Below, piece by piece: positions 7,531 through 17,400 of a stretch of DNA of 64,000 nt. The number at the start of each line of letters is the position of its first letter. Position 1 is the stretch's first letter. Both the position numbers and the translations under genes were made by a program. The notes under the pieces are model-generated. The model saw only the letters and a list, made by a program, of their open reading frames with translations. It ran no database searches and had not been told where the DNA came from. The stretch comes from MA-ANB-1 sp965216445 (GTDB taxonomy: Bacteria; Actinomycetota; Acidimicrobiia; Spongiisociales; ZC4RG35): the NCBI GenBank assembly GCA_965216445.1, contig OZ244166.1, forward strand, positions 1,426,001-1,490,000, read 5' to 3'.

Positions 7531-9345
7531 TCACAGATCGATGGGATCGACGTCAACCCTCAGCGTCACACCACTATCTCGCAGCTTCTGGAAAGCGGAT
7601 CTGGCTGGAGCCTTGATCGGCGCGAGGTCCCCCTGCAGGAGCCATCGGTGTCCCTGAGATGTCTCGACCGGACCGAGCACCATCCCTGGTGCCAGGTCGT
7701 GTAGGGCCTTGGTAACCGGTGCCGGCTCGGCCGAGCGAGCCTCGACAGCCATCATCTCTGTGGCCGGTGGGAAGCCGTCTCGGACCCTGTCGGACAGGAC
7801 ACCTTCGATATAGGGAACCGGCTGTCCACGACGCAGAGCTGCGATGAGGTTGGACTCGGGTGCCGAAGTCTGCAGGATTGTCCGGAAGCCCTGTCCCCTC
7901 CTCACCGTCCCCAGCACGCGTGCGAGCACCCGTAGCGCCTCTTCGGATGCGCGGTAGTTGTGCCCGTACAGGAGAGCATCGGGGTCCACCGCTACTGCCA
8001 GATGGAAGTCATGCAAGCTTGCCAAATCGCGTTCCGTACCGACGACAACTGCAGATCCCGATTCGACATCGCCGACGTTCTCCCTTCCAACACGACGCGA
8101 GATTGTGTCGATGAGCTGCTTGGGGACTGATCCAAGAGACTCGAACTCTTCGCCGCCGCACTGAACGCATTCAGCGACAGGGTTGCCGCAACGTCGACAC
8201 TCCGAGCGGCGGCCAACCTGCGACCCACAGACATCACAAAGCCGGAGACGGCGACAGTTCAAACAGCGGACGGAAGCATCGGTTCCCCTTCGGTGGGTGA
8301 AGACAAACGCTTTCTGACCCTCGCGGACACACGCCGTCAAAGCCTGCAACGTTCTGTCGGAGAGGTATCCACTGCCAGGAGGATCGTCGCGTCTGTCGAC
8401 CACCTCGACCAAACCCCATGGACGCCCATCCTGGACAATCTCGGCTCCCGCTGCGACCAGTTCGACGCTCGGCGTCGGGCCGATGAAGAGCAGCGAAAAG
8501 CCTTCAGTTCGCGAGCGAGTCCTCATGAAATCCCGGACATGAACCGTCGGTGTCTGCCGATCCTTCATGGCTCTTCGACTCTCCTCGACAACCACTGCCA
8601 AACCCAGGTCAGGCGAGGACCAATACGCGATACGGGGTGTGCCCACAATCACACACGCACCCGACTGTGCCTGTTCCCAAGCACGTGTGACCCGTGAGCC
8701 GGTGCCGTCGGGGACATAGACCACGTTCGTGTGTTCAGAGAGGCTGGCTGTCAATAGCTTGGCTTCCTTGACGGTCGAGACAATGGCCATCACCGACTTG
8801 CCTGAGGCGACGATGGGTTGAACAACGGTGGACCAACTTGTGTCAACAGAGTGTGCGACGTAGGCAACAGTCGGTCTCCTACGCCCTTCGACCACCGATC
8901 GAACGAGCGACTCCAGGGTACCGCCGAGCTGTGGCGCTGCAGGCTGCTCTACCGGTTCAGGGACTTCCGCCGGCAGGGTCGGCGGTGCCGACTTGTCCAG
9001 CACAACCGACAGTGGCGCCACGTAGTGATGGGCAGCCCAACGCAAGGACTTGAGTAGAGGGTGGTCGAACACCGGCGCTTCTCCCGACACACCCAAGATC
9101 GCTTTGAGCTTGCCAGGCTGCGCTTTCGCGACATCGACCACGTACCCACGAACTCTCCTGCCACCCAGGGGAACTCGGACGATTCGACCGATTTCGATGT
9201 CGTCGACCAGGTGTTCCGGAATCGAGTACCAAAAACCCCCGTCGACTGAGAACGTGGGGACGGCTGGGACGATCTGGGCTGCTGGGAGGCTGGCTATAGG
9301 TTCAATGCGTTCTTGATGGCGTCGACGCGGTTCAGCGATTCCCAC
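7531..9345 (-). CDS. priA: PriA-type primosomal protein N', helicase motifs degenerate
   Basis: About 604 residues from a GTG at 9345. N-terminal 3'-DNA-end-binding domain (about 20-110), a RecA-like region, and a zinc module with eight cysteines (C361, C364, C370, C373, C383, C386, C393, C396). No GxxGxGKT Walker A is visible in the segment around 158-180, and the DEAH box reads VVEES (about 251-255). Loss of ATPase motifs is known for actinobacterial PriA, so this is probably a loader or scaffold, not a helicase. Start uncertain: no ATG/GTG/TTG lies between the metK stop and the first conserved residues, so GTG 9345, overlapping metK by 52 bp, is the nearest standard choice; ATT 9306 is an alternative. 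Confidence 0.85.
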   Translation of the reverse strand: MGIAEPRRRHQERIEPIASLPAAQIVPAVPTFSVDGGFWYSIPEHLVDDIEIGRIVRVPLGGRRVRGYVVDVAKAQPGKLKAILGVSGEAPVFDHPLLKSLRWAAHHYVAPLSVVLDKSAPPTLPAEVPEPVEQPAAPQLGGTLESLVRSVVEGRRRPTVAYVAHSVDTSWSTVVQPIVASGKSVMAIVSTVKEAKLLTASLSEHTNVVYVPDGTGSRVTRAWEQAQSGACVIVGTPRIAYWSSPDLGLAVVVEESRRAMKDRQTPTVHVRDFMRTRSRTEGFSLLFIGPTPSVELVAAGAEIVQDGRPWGLVEVVDRRDDPPGSGYLSDRTLQALTACVREGQKAFVFTHRRGTDASVRCLNCRRLRLCDVCGSQVGRRSECRRCGNPVAECVQCGGEEFESLGSVPKQLIDTISRRVGRENVGDVESGSAVVVGTERDLASLHDFHLAVAVDPDALLYGHNYRASEEALRVLARVLGTVRRGQGFRTILQTSAPESNLIAALRRGQPVPYIEGVLSDRVRDGFPPATEMMAVEARSAEPAPVTKALHDLAPGMVLGPVETSQGHRWLLQGDLAPIKAPARSAFQKLRDSGVTLRVDVDPIDL

Positions 9346-10457
9346 TGGAACTCGGGACGGCCGAAGTGTCCATAGGCCGTAGTCCTGGTGTACCCGGGTC
9401 GGCGAAGGTCCAAAGCCGAGATGATTGAGGCTGGTCTGAAGTCGAAGATCTCGTCGACCGCACTTTCGATCCGCTCCGGCGCTACTCGTTCGGTCCCAAA
9501 AGTCTCGACGTGAGTCGAAAACGGTTCCGGATCGCCGATGGCGTAGGAGAGTTGGATCTCCAGTTTGCGAGCGACGCCGGCAGCCACGAGGTTCTTGGCT
9601 GCCCATCTAGCCGCGTAGGCGGCGGAACGGTCGACTTTGGTCGCATCTTTCCCGGAGAAGGCACCTCCCCCGTGTCTGGCGTAGCCACCGTACGTATCAA
9701 CAATTATCTTGCGGCCGGTAACTCCGGTGTCGGCGACCGGGCCCCCGATCGTGAACTGTCCACTTGGATTGAACACGAATTCCGGTTTTCCTCTGGACAG
9801 CCACACCTCGGGAATAACGGGAGCCACGACAACGTCGAATATCTCGTCTTTGATATCGGCAGACCTGGTCGCAATGTCGTGATGAGTCGAGATCAGAACC
9901 TTGTCGACCGCCACTGGACGGTCTCCCTCGTATTGAACTCGCACCTGGGTCTTGCCGTCGGGTCTCAGATAGTCGAGCTTTCCGGTGCGGCGGACCTCGG
10001 CAAGTCTCTCTGACAGTCGGTGTGCCAGGAAGATTGGTAGTGGCATCAGCTCGTCGGCCTCTTCAACGGCAAAACCAAACATCAAACCTTGGTCGCCTGC
10101 CCCGGACTCGCGATCAACACCTATTGCGATATCCATACTCTGATGGTTGATGCGGTTCTTGATCTCCACCAGATCGGCCGCGAATTCTGGATCAAACCCG
10201 TCGTAGCCGATAGCGCGGACAGTCGACCGCACAATTGCGGCGATATCCGGCCAATCATCATTGGGGATTCCCCCGATCTCACCAGCAACGACGACGAGGT
10301 TCTTGGTCACCATGACCTCACACGCGACCTTCACCATCTCGTTGATCTCGAGGGAAGCGTCGAGAACCGAATCCGAGATAGCGTCAGCGACCTTGTCGGG
10401 GTGCCCTTCCGTCACGGACTCTGAGGCGAATGACCAGGATCTCATTTCGTCGGACAT
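9294..10457 (-). CDS. metK: S-adenosylmethionine synthetase
   Basis: 387 residues. Makes SAM from methionine and ATP. Signatures: ESVTEGHPDK near the N-terminus, GAGDQG with ATP-binding loop in the middle, and the glycine-rich GGGAFSGKD P-loop-like motif. ATG at 10457 overlaps the coaBC stop by one base (TAATG); an in-frame ATG at 10445 is the only nearby alternative. No space for a SAM riboswitch. The 3' end overlaps the probable start of priA. Confidence 0.97.
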   Translation of the reverse strand: MSDEMRSWSFASESVTEGHPDKVADAISDSVLDASLEINEMVKVACEVMVTKNLVVVAGEIGGIPNDDWPDIAAIVRSTVRAIGYDGFDPEFAADLVEIKNRINHQSMDIAIGVDRESGAGDQGLMFGFAVEEADELMPLPIFLAHRLSERLAEVRRTGKLDYLRPDGKTQVRVQYEGDRPVAVDKVLISTHHDIATRSADIKDEIFDVVVAPVIPEVWLSRGKPEFVFNPSGQFTIGGPVADTGVTGRKIIVDTYGGYARHGGGAFSGKDATKVDRSAAYAARWAAKNLVAAGVARKLEIQLSYAIGDPEPFSTHVETFGTERVAPERIESAVDEIFDFRPASIISALDLRRPGYTRTTAYGHFGRPEFQWESLNRVDAIKNALNL

Positions 10458-11635
10458 TAACTGGGCTGGGGAAGAAGCTCTTCGATTCGATCCCAAAGGC
10501 GCGCTGCGACGTCGGTTTTGGGGAGCATGGGCAGCTCTTCTACCTCACCGTCGGAACCTATGAACGTGACTCGATTCGTGTCTGTTCCGAAGCCCGACCC
10601 CGGCTCAGCGACGTTGTTGTACACGAGGAGATCGACACCCTTCGTTTTGGCTTTCTCGATCGCTCTCGAAACATCACCGGTTTCGGCAGCGAAACCAACT
10701 GTGATTGGTGGCGTCTTTCGCGCGACAACCGAAGCCAGAATGTCGGGGGTCGGTGCCAGGTTCAAGGAACCGAGGCCGTCTTTCCTTGCCATCTTTGACT
10801 CCGACGCCGACGCTGGCTTGAAATCGGCAACGGCGGCGGCCATGACGGCGATGTCCGGGGCGACCCCTTCTACTGCATCCAGCATCTCGTCAGCGGTTTC
10901 GACCTGAATGACTTTGACCGACCCGGCCACAGGTATTCCAGATGTGGTGACGAGGGTGACGTCGTAGCCACGACGGGCTGCTTCTGTTGCGATCGCATGG
11001 CCCATCTTGCCTGTGGATCGGTTCCCAATGTACCGCACAGGGTCAATCGGTTCCTTGGTTCCGCCAGCTGTGATGAGTACCGACCGCCCAAGACCGCCGG
11101 GGCTAAACAGGCGGCCGACGGCCGCTACGATCTCGTTCGGTTCGGCAACCCTTCCGGCGCCCACATCTCCACCAGCAAGCTCACCGTGATTGGGGCCGAT
11201 GAAATGGTGTCCATCGGCCTTCAGTAGCGACACATTCCTCTTGGTGGCCGCGTTCTCCCACATCTCGGTGTGCATGGCGGGTGCAAACAACAAAGGCGCC
11301 TCAGTCGCCAGCAATAGGGCCGAAATCAGGTCTTCGGAGAGTCCGTGGGCAGCTCGGGAGAGGGTCGCTGCGGTGGCAGGAGCAACCACTACAACGTCAG
11401 CCCAGCGAGCTAGCTCAGTGTGAGGCGAGACCATTTCCTCGTCGAAGAGATCCAGAGTTGGCTTGTCGCCCGTGATCGCCGCGAAGGTCTGGGCGCCGAC
11501 AAACTCCTGGGAGGAAGACGACATGGCTACACGGACGGTGGCTCCTGCCTCAATAAGCCGCCTTGCCAGAATCGCCGACTTGTACGCAGCTACACCCCCG
11601 GTAACAGCGAGGACAACCCGCCGCTGGCTAAGCAT
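10457..11635 (-). CDS. coaBC: Bifunctional phosphopantothenoylcysteine decarboxylase / phosphopantothenate-cysteine ligase
   Basis: 392 residues for two steps of coenzyme A synthesis. The FMN-dependent CoaC half (about 1-180) has H72 in SPHTELA and N128 in the PAMHTEMWENA segment. The substrate clamp reads ELAGGDVGAGR, with G155 where E. coli Dfp has a catalytic Cys. The CoaB half (about 185-392) has NRSTGKMG, AAAVADF and VGFAAET. Ends on a TAATG overlap with metK and starts 10 bp after rpoZ. Order gmk-rpoZ-coaBC-metK is typical of actinobacteria. Confidence 0.96.
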   Translation of the reverse strand: MLSQRRVVLAVTGGVAAYKSAILARRLIEAGATVRVAMSSSSQEFVGAQTFAAITGDKPTLDLFDEEMVSPHTELARWADVVVVAPATAATLSRAAHGLSEDLISALLLATEAPLLFAPAMHTEMWENAATKRNVSLLKADGHHFIGPNHGELAGGDVGAGRVAEPNEIVAAVGRLFSPGGLGRSVLITAGGTKEPIDPVRYIGNRSTGKMGHAIATEAARRGYDVTLVTTSGIPVAGSVKVIQVETADEMLDAVEGVAPDIAVMAAAVADFKPASASESKMARKDGLGSLNLAPTPDILASVVARKTPPITVGFAAETGDVSRAIEKAKTKGVDLLVYNNVAEPGSGFGTDTNRVTFIGSDGEVEELPMLPKTDVAARLWDRIEELLPQPS

Positions 11636-11645
11636 CAGTGGCCGG

Positions 11646-11870
11646 TCACTTCTCCTCGACTGTCTCCACAGCCACCTTGCCTTCGGCGATTTCTTCCATG
11701 GCGATAGTCAAGGGCTTACGTGACAGAGAATGGACTTGAGGTGGAACGAAACTGCCAAATCCGTCACCGAGCTGGTGAAAGTACGCATTGATCTGGCGGG
11801 CTCGACGAGACGAGACCACAACAGTCGCAAAGCGATTCCCGATCTGGTCGATGACTTCTTCAAGTTTCAT
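11646..11870 (-). CDS. rpoZ: DNA-directed RNA polymerase omega subunit
   Basis: 74-residue small subunit that assists folding and assembly of beta-prime. The conserved NRFATVVVSSRRARQINAY block spans residues 12-30, and an acidic C-terminus follows. Good ribosome site AAGGA six bases before the ATG. Sits 39 bp after gmk. Length is within the family's short actinobacterial forms. Confidence 0.94.
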   Translation of the reverse strand: MKLEEVIDQIGNRFATVVVSSRRARQINAYFHQLGDGFGSFVPPQVHSLSRKPLTIAMEEIAEGKVAVETVEEK

Positions 11871-11909
11871 TGAAATCCTTAGTGGAGGGGTGGATGGGTT
11901 GAGTTTACC

Positions 11910-12464
11910 TCATTGCGGCTCTGTAATCAGCTTCGCAAGCTCAGCGATGGCCTCGTCCAGGTCGTCGTTCACTATGACCACGTCGAACAACTCAGTGGCA
12001 ACTTCCAGTTGATGAGAAGCGATGGATAGCCGGTCCTGTATGTCTGCTTCGCTGGTATCGCCGCGATGTCGAAGGCGACGTTCCAGTTCGGCAACGTTCG
12101 GCGGTGCAATGAAGACCATGATCGATTCCGGTCGATTCTCTTTCACCTGCCGGGCGCCCTGGATTTCAATGTCGAGAAGGATATCCCGCCCCTTTGCAGT
12201 TGCGTCGTTGATAGGAGCAACAGGTGTCCCGTAAAGATGGTTGTTGTACTGGGCCCACTCCAACAGCTCACCGCGCTCGATCATGTCTTCAAATGCATCA
12301 CGTGAGATGAAGTGATAGTGAGATCCATTGATTTCCCCAGGTCGGGGTGCCCTGGTGGTGGCCGACACGGAGAATTCCAAATCAAGAAGGTCGAGGATCT
12401 TGGCGATGATGCTTGACTTTCCGGATCCCGAAGGACCGGATACTACGAAGAGTCGGCCCTCCAC
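11910..12464 (-). CDS. gmk: Guanylate kinase
   Basis: 184 residues. Phosphorylates GMP to GDP. P-loop GPSGSGKSS at 9-17, GMP-binding segment SATTRAPRPGE near 34-44 and HYHF near 48, LID region RLRHRGDTS near 129. GTG start immediately after the mihF TGA stop. Links purine nucleotide supply to the rpoZ and mihF cluster. Confidence 0.97.
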   Translation of the reverse strand: MEGRLFVVSGPSGSGKSSIIAKILDLLDLEFSVSATTRAPRPGEINGSHYHFISRDAFEDMIERGELLEWAQYNNHLYGTPVAPINDATAKGRDILLDIEIQGARQVKENRPESIMVFIAPPNVAELERRLRHRGDTSEADIQDRLSIASHQLEVATELFDVVIVNDDLDEAIAELAKLITEPQ

Positions 12465-12779
12465 TCAGCTGAACTCTTTGAGCAGAGCTTCCTTCTGCCG
12501 GTCGCCAAGTCCCCTGAGACGACGACTGTCCGCAATTCCAATCGACTCCATGAGTCTCTTTGCCTTTATCTTCCCCATACCGGGCATGGCTGCGATCAAT
12601 CGTTCGACTTTGATGCCACCCAGCATCTCATTTGTCTCGGCTTGTTCCATGAGTTCGGAGAGGCTCATTGAGCCGGTCTTGAGCAGTTCCTTGACTTCCG
12701 CCCGGACCCTCCGGGCTTCTGCCGCCTTCGCAAGTGCGGCCTGGCGCTGCTCCGGAGTTAGCTTCGGTGGATTGGGCAA
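12465..12779 (-). CDS. mihF: Integration host factor, actinobacterial type (mIHF)
   Basis: 104 residues. Small nucleoid-associated DNA-binding protein restricted to Actinobacteria and unrelated to the proteobacterial HU/IHF fold. The basic N-terminal helix (EQRQAALAKAAEARRVRAEV) is followed by the core with the helix-two-turn-helix segment MPGMGKIKAKRLMESIGI. TTG start supported by AGGGAG eight bases upstream. Abuts the gmk GTG with no gap, as in mycobacteria and streptomycetes. This gene is a strong taxonomic marker for the window. Confidence 0.94.
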   Translation of the reverse strand: MPNPPKLTPEQRQAALAKAAEARRVRAEVKELLKTGSMSLSELMEQAETNEMLGGIKVERLIAAMPGMGKIKAKRLMESIGIADSRRLRGLGDRQKEALLKEFS

Positions 12780-12836
12780 TTGAACACTCCCTTAGATTGG
12801 GCTTTACGATAGCTGGAGGAAGGGTGGGAAAGTCGG

Positions 12837-13562
12837 CTAAACCTCTCCGACGGCCCCGATTTCACCGCGAATTCGAGCGGCCATGCTCTTGGGGTCCTCA
12901 CTGGAAGTGACGGCTCTGCCCACGACCAAAAGGTCAGACCCGGCGCGAACTGCCTGCTCCACCGTCGCTACCCGTTTCTGGTCGTCGCTACCCACACCCG
13001 ATGGACGGATCCCCGGTGTTACCGCGAGCAGATCGGGCGACAGCCGTTTCACAAGCCTTGCCTCCGAGACAGCGCAAACGAAACCTTCGAGTCCACGACC
13101 GCCGGTTGTCTCAATCAGCCTCTCCACCTGCTCTTCAACGGTTCCCCGCATACCGAGCGATGGAATGTCATCGTCGGCCAAACTGGTCAGCACCGTCACA
13201 CCCAGCGCTCCGCAAGGGTCTTCGCTTCCACGCTCTGCGTTCCCCTTCTCCAACCCGCGAACGGCGGCATCCAGCATTTCTGGGCCCCCTGAAGCGTGCA
13301 CCGTGACCCACCGAGCACCTCGTCGTGCCAACTGGAATGCAGCGGCTTCGACCGTCGCGGGGATGTCGTGTAGTTTCGCGTCGGCGAATACAGGGAGACC
13401 AAGACGTCCGATCCGCTCAATCACATCTAGATCGGGTCCCATCAGGAGCTCCAATCCGACCTTGAATCCGGTGACATGCTCGGATACGAGTTCTGCGAGA
13501 GCCATGGCGTCGTCGAGCCGTGCGTAGTCCAGGGCGACCAGGACTCCTGGTGAGTGACTCAT
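12837..13562 (-). CDS. pyrF: Orotidine 5'-phosphate decarboxylase
   Basis: 241 residues. Last step to UMP. The catalytic D61-x-K63-x-x-D66 tetrad piece (DAKLHD) is intact, with VTVHASGG and PGIRP phosphate-binding segments. The TIM-barrel length matches bacterial class I enzymes (about 230-240) and not the longer mycobacterial type. ATG overlaps the pyrD stop (ATGA). Codons upstream of 13562 in the same frame lie inside pyrD and are not used. Confidence 0.95.
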   Translation of the reverse strand: MSHSPGVLVALDYARLDDAMALAELVSEHVTGFKVGLELLMGPDLDVIERIGRLGLPVFADAKLHDIPATVEAAAFQLARRGARWVTVHASGGPEMLDAAVRGLEKGNAERGSEDPCGALGVTVLTSLADDDIPSLGMRGTVEEQVERLIETTGGRGLEGFVCAVSEARLVKRLSPDLLAVTPGIRPSGVGSDDQKRVATVEQAVRAGSDLLVVGRAVTSSEDPKSMAARIRGEIGAVGEV

Positions 13563-14470
13563 ATGCTGGTTCCAACGAGAGACTGGACGCTTCTGGCACC
13601 GATTCTCTTCATTGTCGAGCGAAGTTCCGACAGGATCCTTCTCCCCGCCTTGGGTGTGGCCAAATGAATGGTTCCCAGGCCCACCGCTGAAGCTCCGGCC
13701 ATCAAATACTCGATCACGTCGCGTCCTTTCGAGACTCCCCCACACCCGACGATCGGAACATCGGGCATTTCCTGAGCAACCTCGTAGACACAGCGCAGCG
13801 AAAGCGCTTTGAGGCCTGGGCCGCTGTAGCCACCTACGCCACCTGACAGTTTGGGGCGTCCAGTGAAAATGTCGATGCCGAAACCTGGTGCGGTGTTTGT
13901 CAGCGTGAGGAATTCGGCTCCGGCCCCGACACAGGCCTTAGCAATGGAAACGATGTCTTCACTGGCCGGGGAGAGTTTGACACCGAAGGGAATGTCCGTG
14001 ACGTTGGCCACAGCTTCTGTCACTTCCGAGGAGAGTCGCGGGTCCATCGCGAAGATCCGACCTTCTTCGAGGTTGGGGCAGGAGAGGTTCACTTCAATGG
14101 CGCTGACTCCAGCCTCCGCCAGGCCGGACGCGACTCGCGCAAACTCCGCCGGGGTGTTTCCAACAGCTGACCCCCATACCGGTACCTCGATCCCACTGAG
14201 TTTGGGCGAAACATCGGCCAACCACGCATCGATTCCGGGGTTCTGGATCCCTATTCCGTTGAGCATGCCCGGATCGGCGGGTGCGATCCGAGGTGGGGGC
14301 CGGCCTTCCCATGGTTCTCCGGAGACCGACTTCGCGGTGGCCGCGCCGTAGACAGACACGTCGGCCACTGACGCCCATTCCCATACGGAGCCAACAGTTC
14401 CCGAGGCGGCAACGAGAGGTGTTCTCATCTCGATGCGTCCCACATTTGTGGTCAGGTCGATCGATGCCAT
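13559..14470 (-). CDS. pyrD: Dihydroorotate dehydrogenase, class 1B-like catalytic subunit
   Basis: 303 residues from an ATG lying 19 bp inside carB. FMN barrel with K47 (AKSVSGEPW), GMLNGIGIQNPG and the catalytic Cys C131 in NLSCPN, which is the class 1 nucleophile (class 2 uses Ser). The pattern resembles class 1B, which normally pairs with the iron-sulfur/FAD subunit PyrK. No pyrK lies between carB and pyrD or anywhere in the window, so the electron acceptor is unknown. No N-terminal membrane helix is present, unlike quinone-linked class 2 enzymes. Confidence 0.93.
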   Translation of the reverse strand: MASIDLTTNVGRIEMRTPLVAASGTVGSVWEWASVADVSVYGAATAKSVSGEPWEGRPPPRIAPADPGMLNGIGIQNPGIDAWLADVSPKLSGIEVPVWGSAVGNTPAEFARVASGLAEAGVSAIEVNLSCPNLEEGRIFAMDPRLSSEVTEAVANVTDIPFGVKLSPASEDIVSIAKACVGAGAEFLTLTNTAPGFGIDIFTGRPKLSGGVGGYSGPGLKALSLRCVYEVAQEMPDVPIVGCGGVSKGRDVIEYLMAGASAVGLGTIHLATPKAGRRILSELRSTMKRIGARSVQSLVGTSI

Positions 14471-17400
14471 TCCTGCAAACTCCGTGGACGGTTGATCGCT
14501 CCCGGGCCGGCGCGAAGGCTCCGAGCGACAGCCAGTGCGCCTCTGACGGTGGTGACGCAAGGTACTTGTTGCCCACGCGCAGCCTGACGAATCGTCCGGC
14601 CATCCGTCCGGGCCTTGCCACCCCTCGGCGTATTGATGACCAGCTGCACTTCACCATTGCTCAATCGCTGACTGATGTCGTCGGGCCCGTCGCCGATTTT
14701 CGGCACTGATTCGGCGTCGATTGCGTGATGACTCAGGTACCGGGCCGTACCAGGCGTCGCAATCAGGTCGAAACCAAGCATCACAAACGCCTGAGCAACG
14801 GCCAACCCAGTCGGTTTGTCGCGATCGGCAAACGAAACGAAGACCCGTCCCCGGTCGGCCAATATCCGTCCGCCACCCAGCAATGCTTTGGCGTATGCCG
14901 TACCCACATCCTCGCCGATACCCATAACCTCGCCGGTGGCCTTCATTTCAGGTCCCAACACCGAGTCCTCCTCGGGGAATCGATCCCAGGGGATCACCGC
15001 GTTCTTGACCGCAACGAACGGGGATTGACCAAACTCGTTGGGGATCATCCCTTCGCGCCGCAGACTCTCGATGCTTGCCCCGATCATCACTCGCGTGGCC
15101 ACCCGAGCCAAGGGGACGCCCGTGGCTTTGGAGATGAACGGGACCGTGCGACTTCCTCTTGGATTCGCTTCGATAACAAATACCTCATCGCCTTTGACGG
15201 CGAACTGGATATTGATGAGACCCCGGACCTCGAGGGCGGCTGCGAGCTCTCTGGTCGCGTTGATTATCTCTTTGTGAGCACTATCCGAGAGCGTCGGTGG
15301 CGGAGTGACGCAAGCCGAGTCACCCGAGTGAATCCCTGCTTCCTCGACATGTTCCATAACGCCGCCCACCAACAGCTCCGAACCGTCGAACACTGCGTCG
15401 ACATCGACTTCGACCGATGCCTCGAGAAAACGATCAATGAGGATGGGTGCCCCGATCTCCTCTGGATCGGCGTCTCCGTAGATCTCACGGATGTAATCGC
15501 TGAGCTCTTCAATGGAGTAGATGACCTGCATCTTGCGACCACCTAGAACAAACGAGGGTCGGACCATGGCCGGCAGGCCAACCTGGTCGATCAAGTCCAA
15601 CGCCTCGGCAGCCGATCGGGCTGTTCCACCAGCAGGCTGGCGAAGCCCCAATTCGGCGCATATCTCTCCGAACTTCTCCCGATCCTCCGCCAAAGCAATG
15701 GAGGCGGAGGAAGTCCCCGCCACTGCAACACCGGCGTTCTCGAGTTCAGCGGCCAGGTTGAGTGGTGTTTGCCCACCGAGCTGAACGATGACTGCTTCGG
15801 GTTTCTCGACGGCGATTACGTCGAGGACGTCCTCCACCGTAAGCGGCTCGAAGTAGAGCCGGTCCGAAGTGTCGTAATCGGTCGAGACCGTTTCGGGGTT
15901 GCAATTGACCATTATCGAGTCGTACCCGGCGGCTTTTATCGCAAAGGAAGCGTGCACGCAGCAGTAGTCGAATTCGATTCCTTGACCGATCCGGTTTGGA
16001 CCGGAGCCAAGCACCAACACTCGTTCACGGTCGGGCTCTGGCACCTCGGACTCATCTTCAAACGTTCCGTACATGTAGGGCGTCACTGCTTCGAACTCGG
16101 CAGCACAAGTGTCAACGGTTTTGAACGTCTTGACGATTCCAGCATCGATACGTCTAGCCCGGACATCTGCCGTGTCGACGTTGAGGAGATGTGCGACCTG
16201 CGAGTCCGAATAGCCAAACCTCTTCGCCTCACGCAGCAGATCGATGTCACCGGGATTGCGTTCGAGGTCCTCACCGACTTCGACGATTTCAGCCATTTGG
16301 TCCAAGAACCATGGGTCGATGCCGCTCAAGTCGTGCAGGCGCTCCACGCTCCACTTGCGCCTCAAGGCTTCGGCAACAGCGAAGATCCGCTCAGGAGTGG
16401 GCTCGGTGGCGGCCTTGCCCAAATCAGAGTCGGACAAAGTACGCAGCGACTTCGAAGCGGGATCGGAGTTCAGGCCCAAGTGCCCTGTCTCCAGGGACCT
16501 GAGAGCCTTCTGTAATGCCTCCGGAAACGTCCTTCCGATTGACATTGCCTCGCCAACGCTTCTCATCGACGTTCCCAACCGCACCGGTGCCGAGGGGAAC
16601 TTCTCGAAATCGAATCGGGGCACCTTCACCACGACGTAGTCGAGTGCAGGTTCGAATGAAGCCGGTGTGGCCCCCGTGATGTCGTTGGCAATCTCGTCGA
16701 GCGTGTAACCCACGGCGAGGAGTGCAGCGATCTTGGCAATTGGGAACCCAGTGGCCTTCGAGGCCAGCGCCGACGAGCGGGAGACCCTTGGGTTCATCTC
16801 AATTACAAGTCTTCGACCGGTAGTCGGGTCAACGGCAAATTGGACGTTGGAACCACCAGTCTCGACACCTATTGCGCGAAGGACAGCAATCGCGTCCTCC
16901 CGCATGTCCTGGTACTCCCGGTCAGAAAGGGTCTGCACTGGAGCGACTGTTATCGAGTCACCGGTGTGGACGCCCATGGGATCGAGGTTTTCGATGGAAC
17001 AGACAACAACGGCGTTGTCCGTCCGGTCCCGCATAACCTCTAGCTCGAACTCTTTCCACCCCAAAACTGACTCCTCGACGAGAATCTCGGAAACCGGCGA
17101 AGTCTCGAGCCCATAGCGGGCAATCTCGATGAACTCCTCTTCAGTGTGAGCGATTCCCGTACCACCGCCACCGAGGATGTAGCTGGGCCGAACCATGACC
17201 GGGAAGCCAATCTCGCGGGCGAAATTCAATGCTTCACCCATGGATCGTGCATATCCGGCACGAGGGCACTCCAGTCCAACGCCTTCCATCGTCTTCTTGA
17301 AAAGCCCTCGATCCTCCGCCCTCTCGATTGCGTCGAGACCCGCACCGATCATCTCGACCCCGTGTCGATTCAACACCCCTTCCTTCGCGAGCGATGAGGC

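Noticed and set aside
10455..10460. Possible SAM riboswitch before metK
   Set aside because: metK overlaps the coaBC stop by one base (TAATG), leaving no leader.
14725..15546. 273-codon plus-strand open frame
   Set aside because: Lies fully antisense to carB, which has strong homology; its translation shows no domain, so it is a codon-bias shadow.
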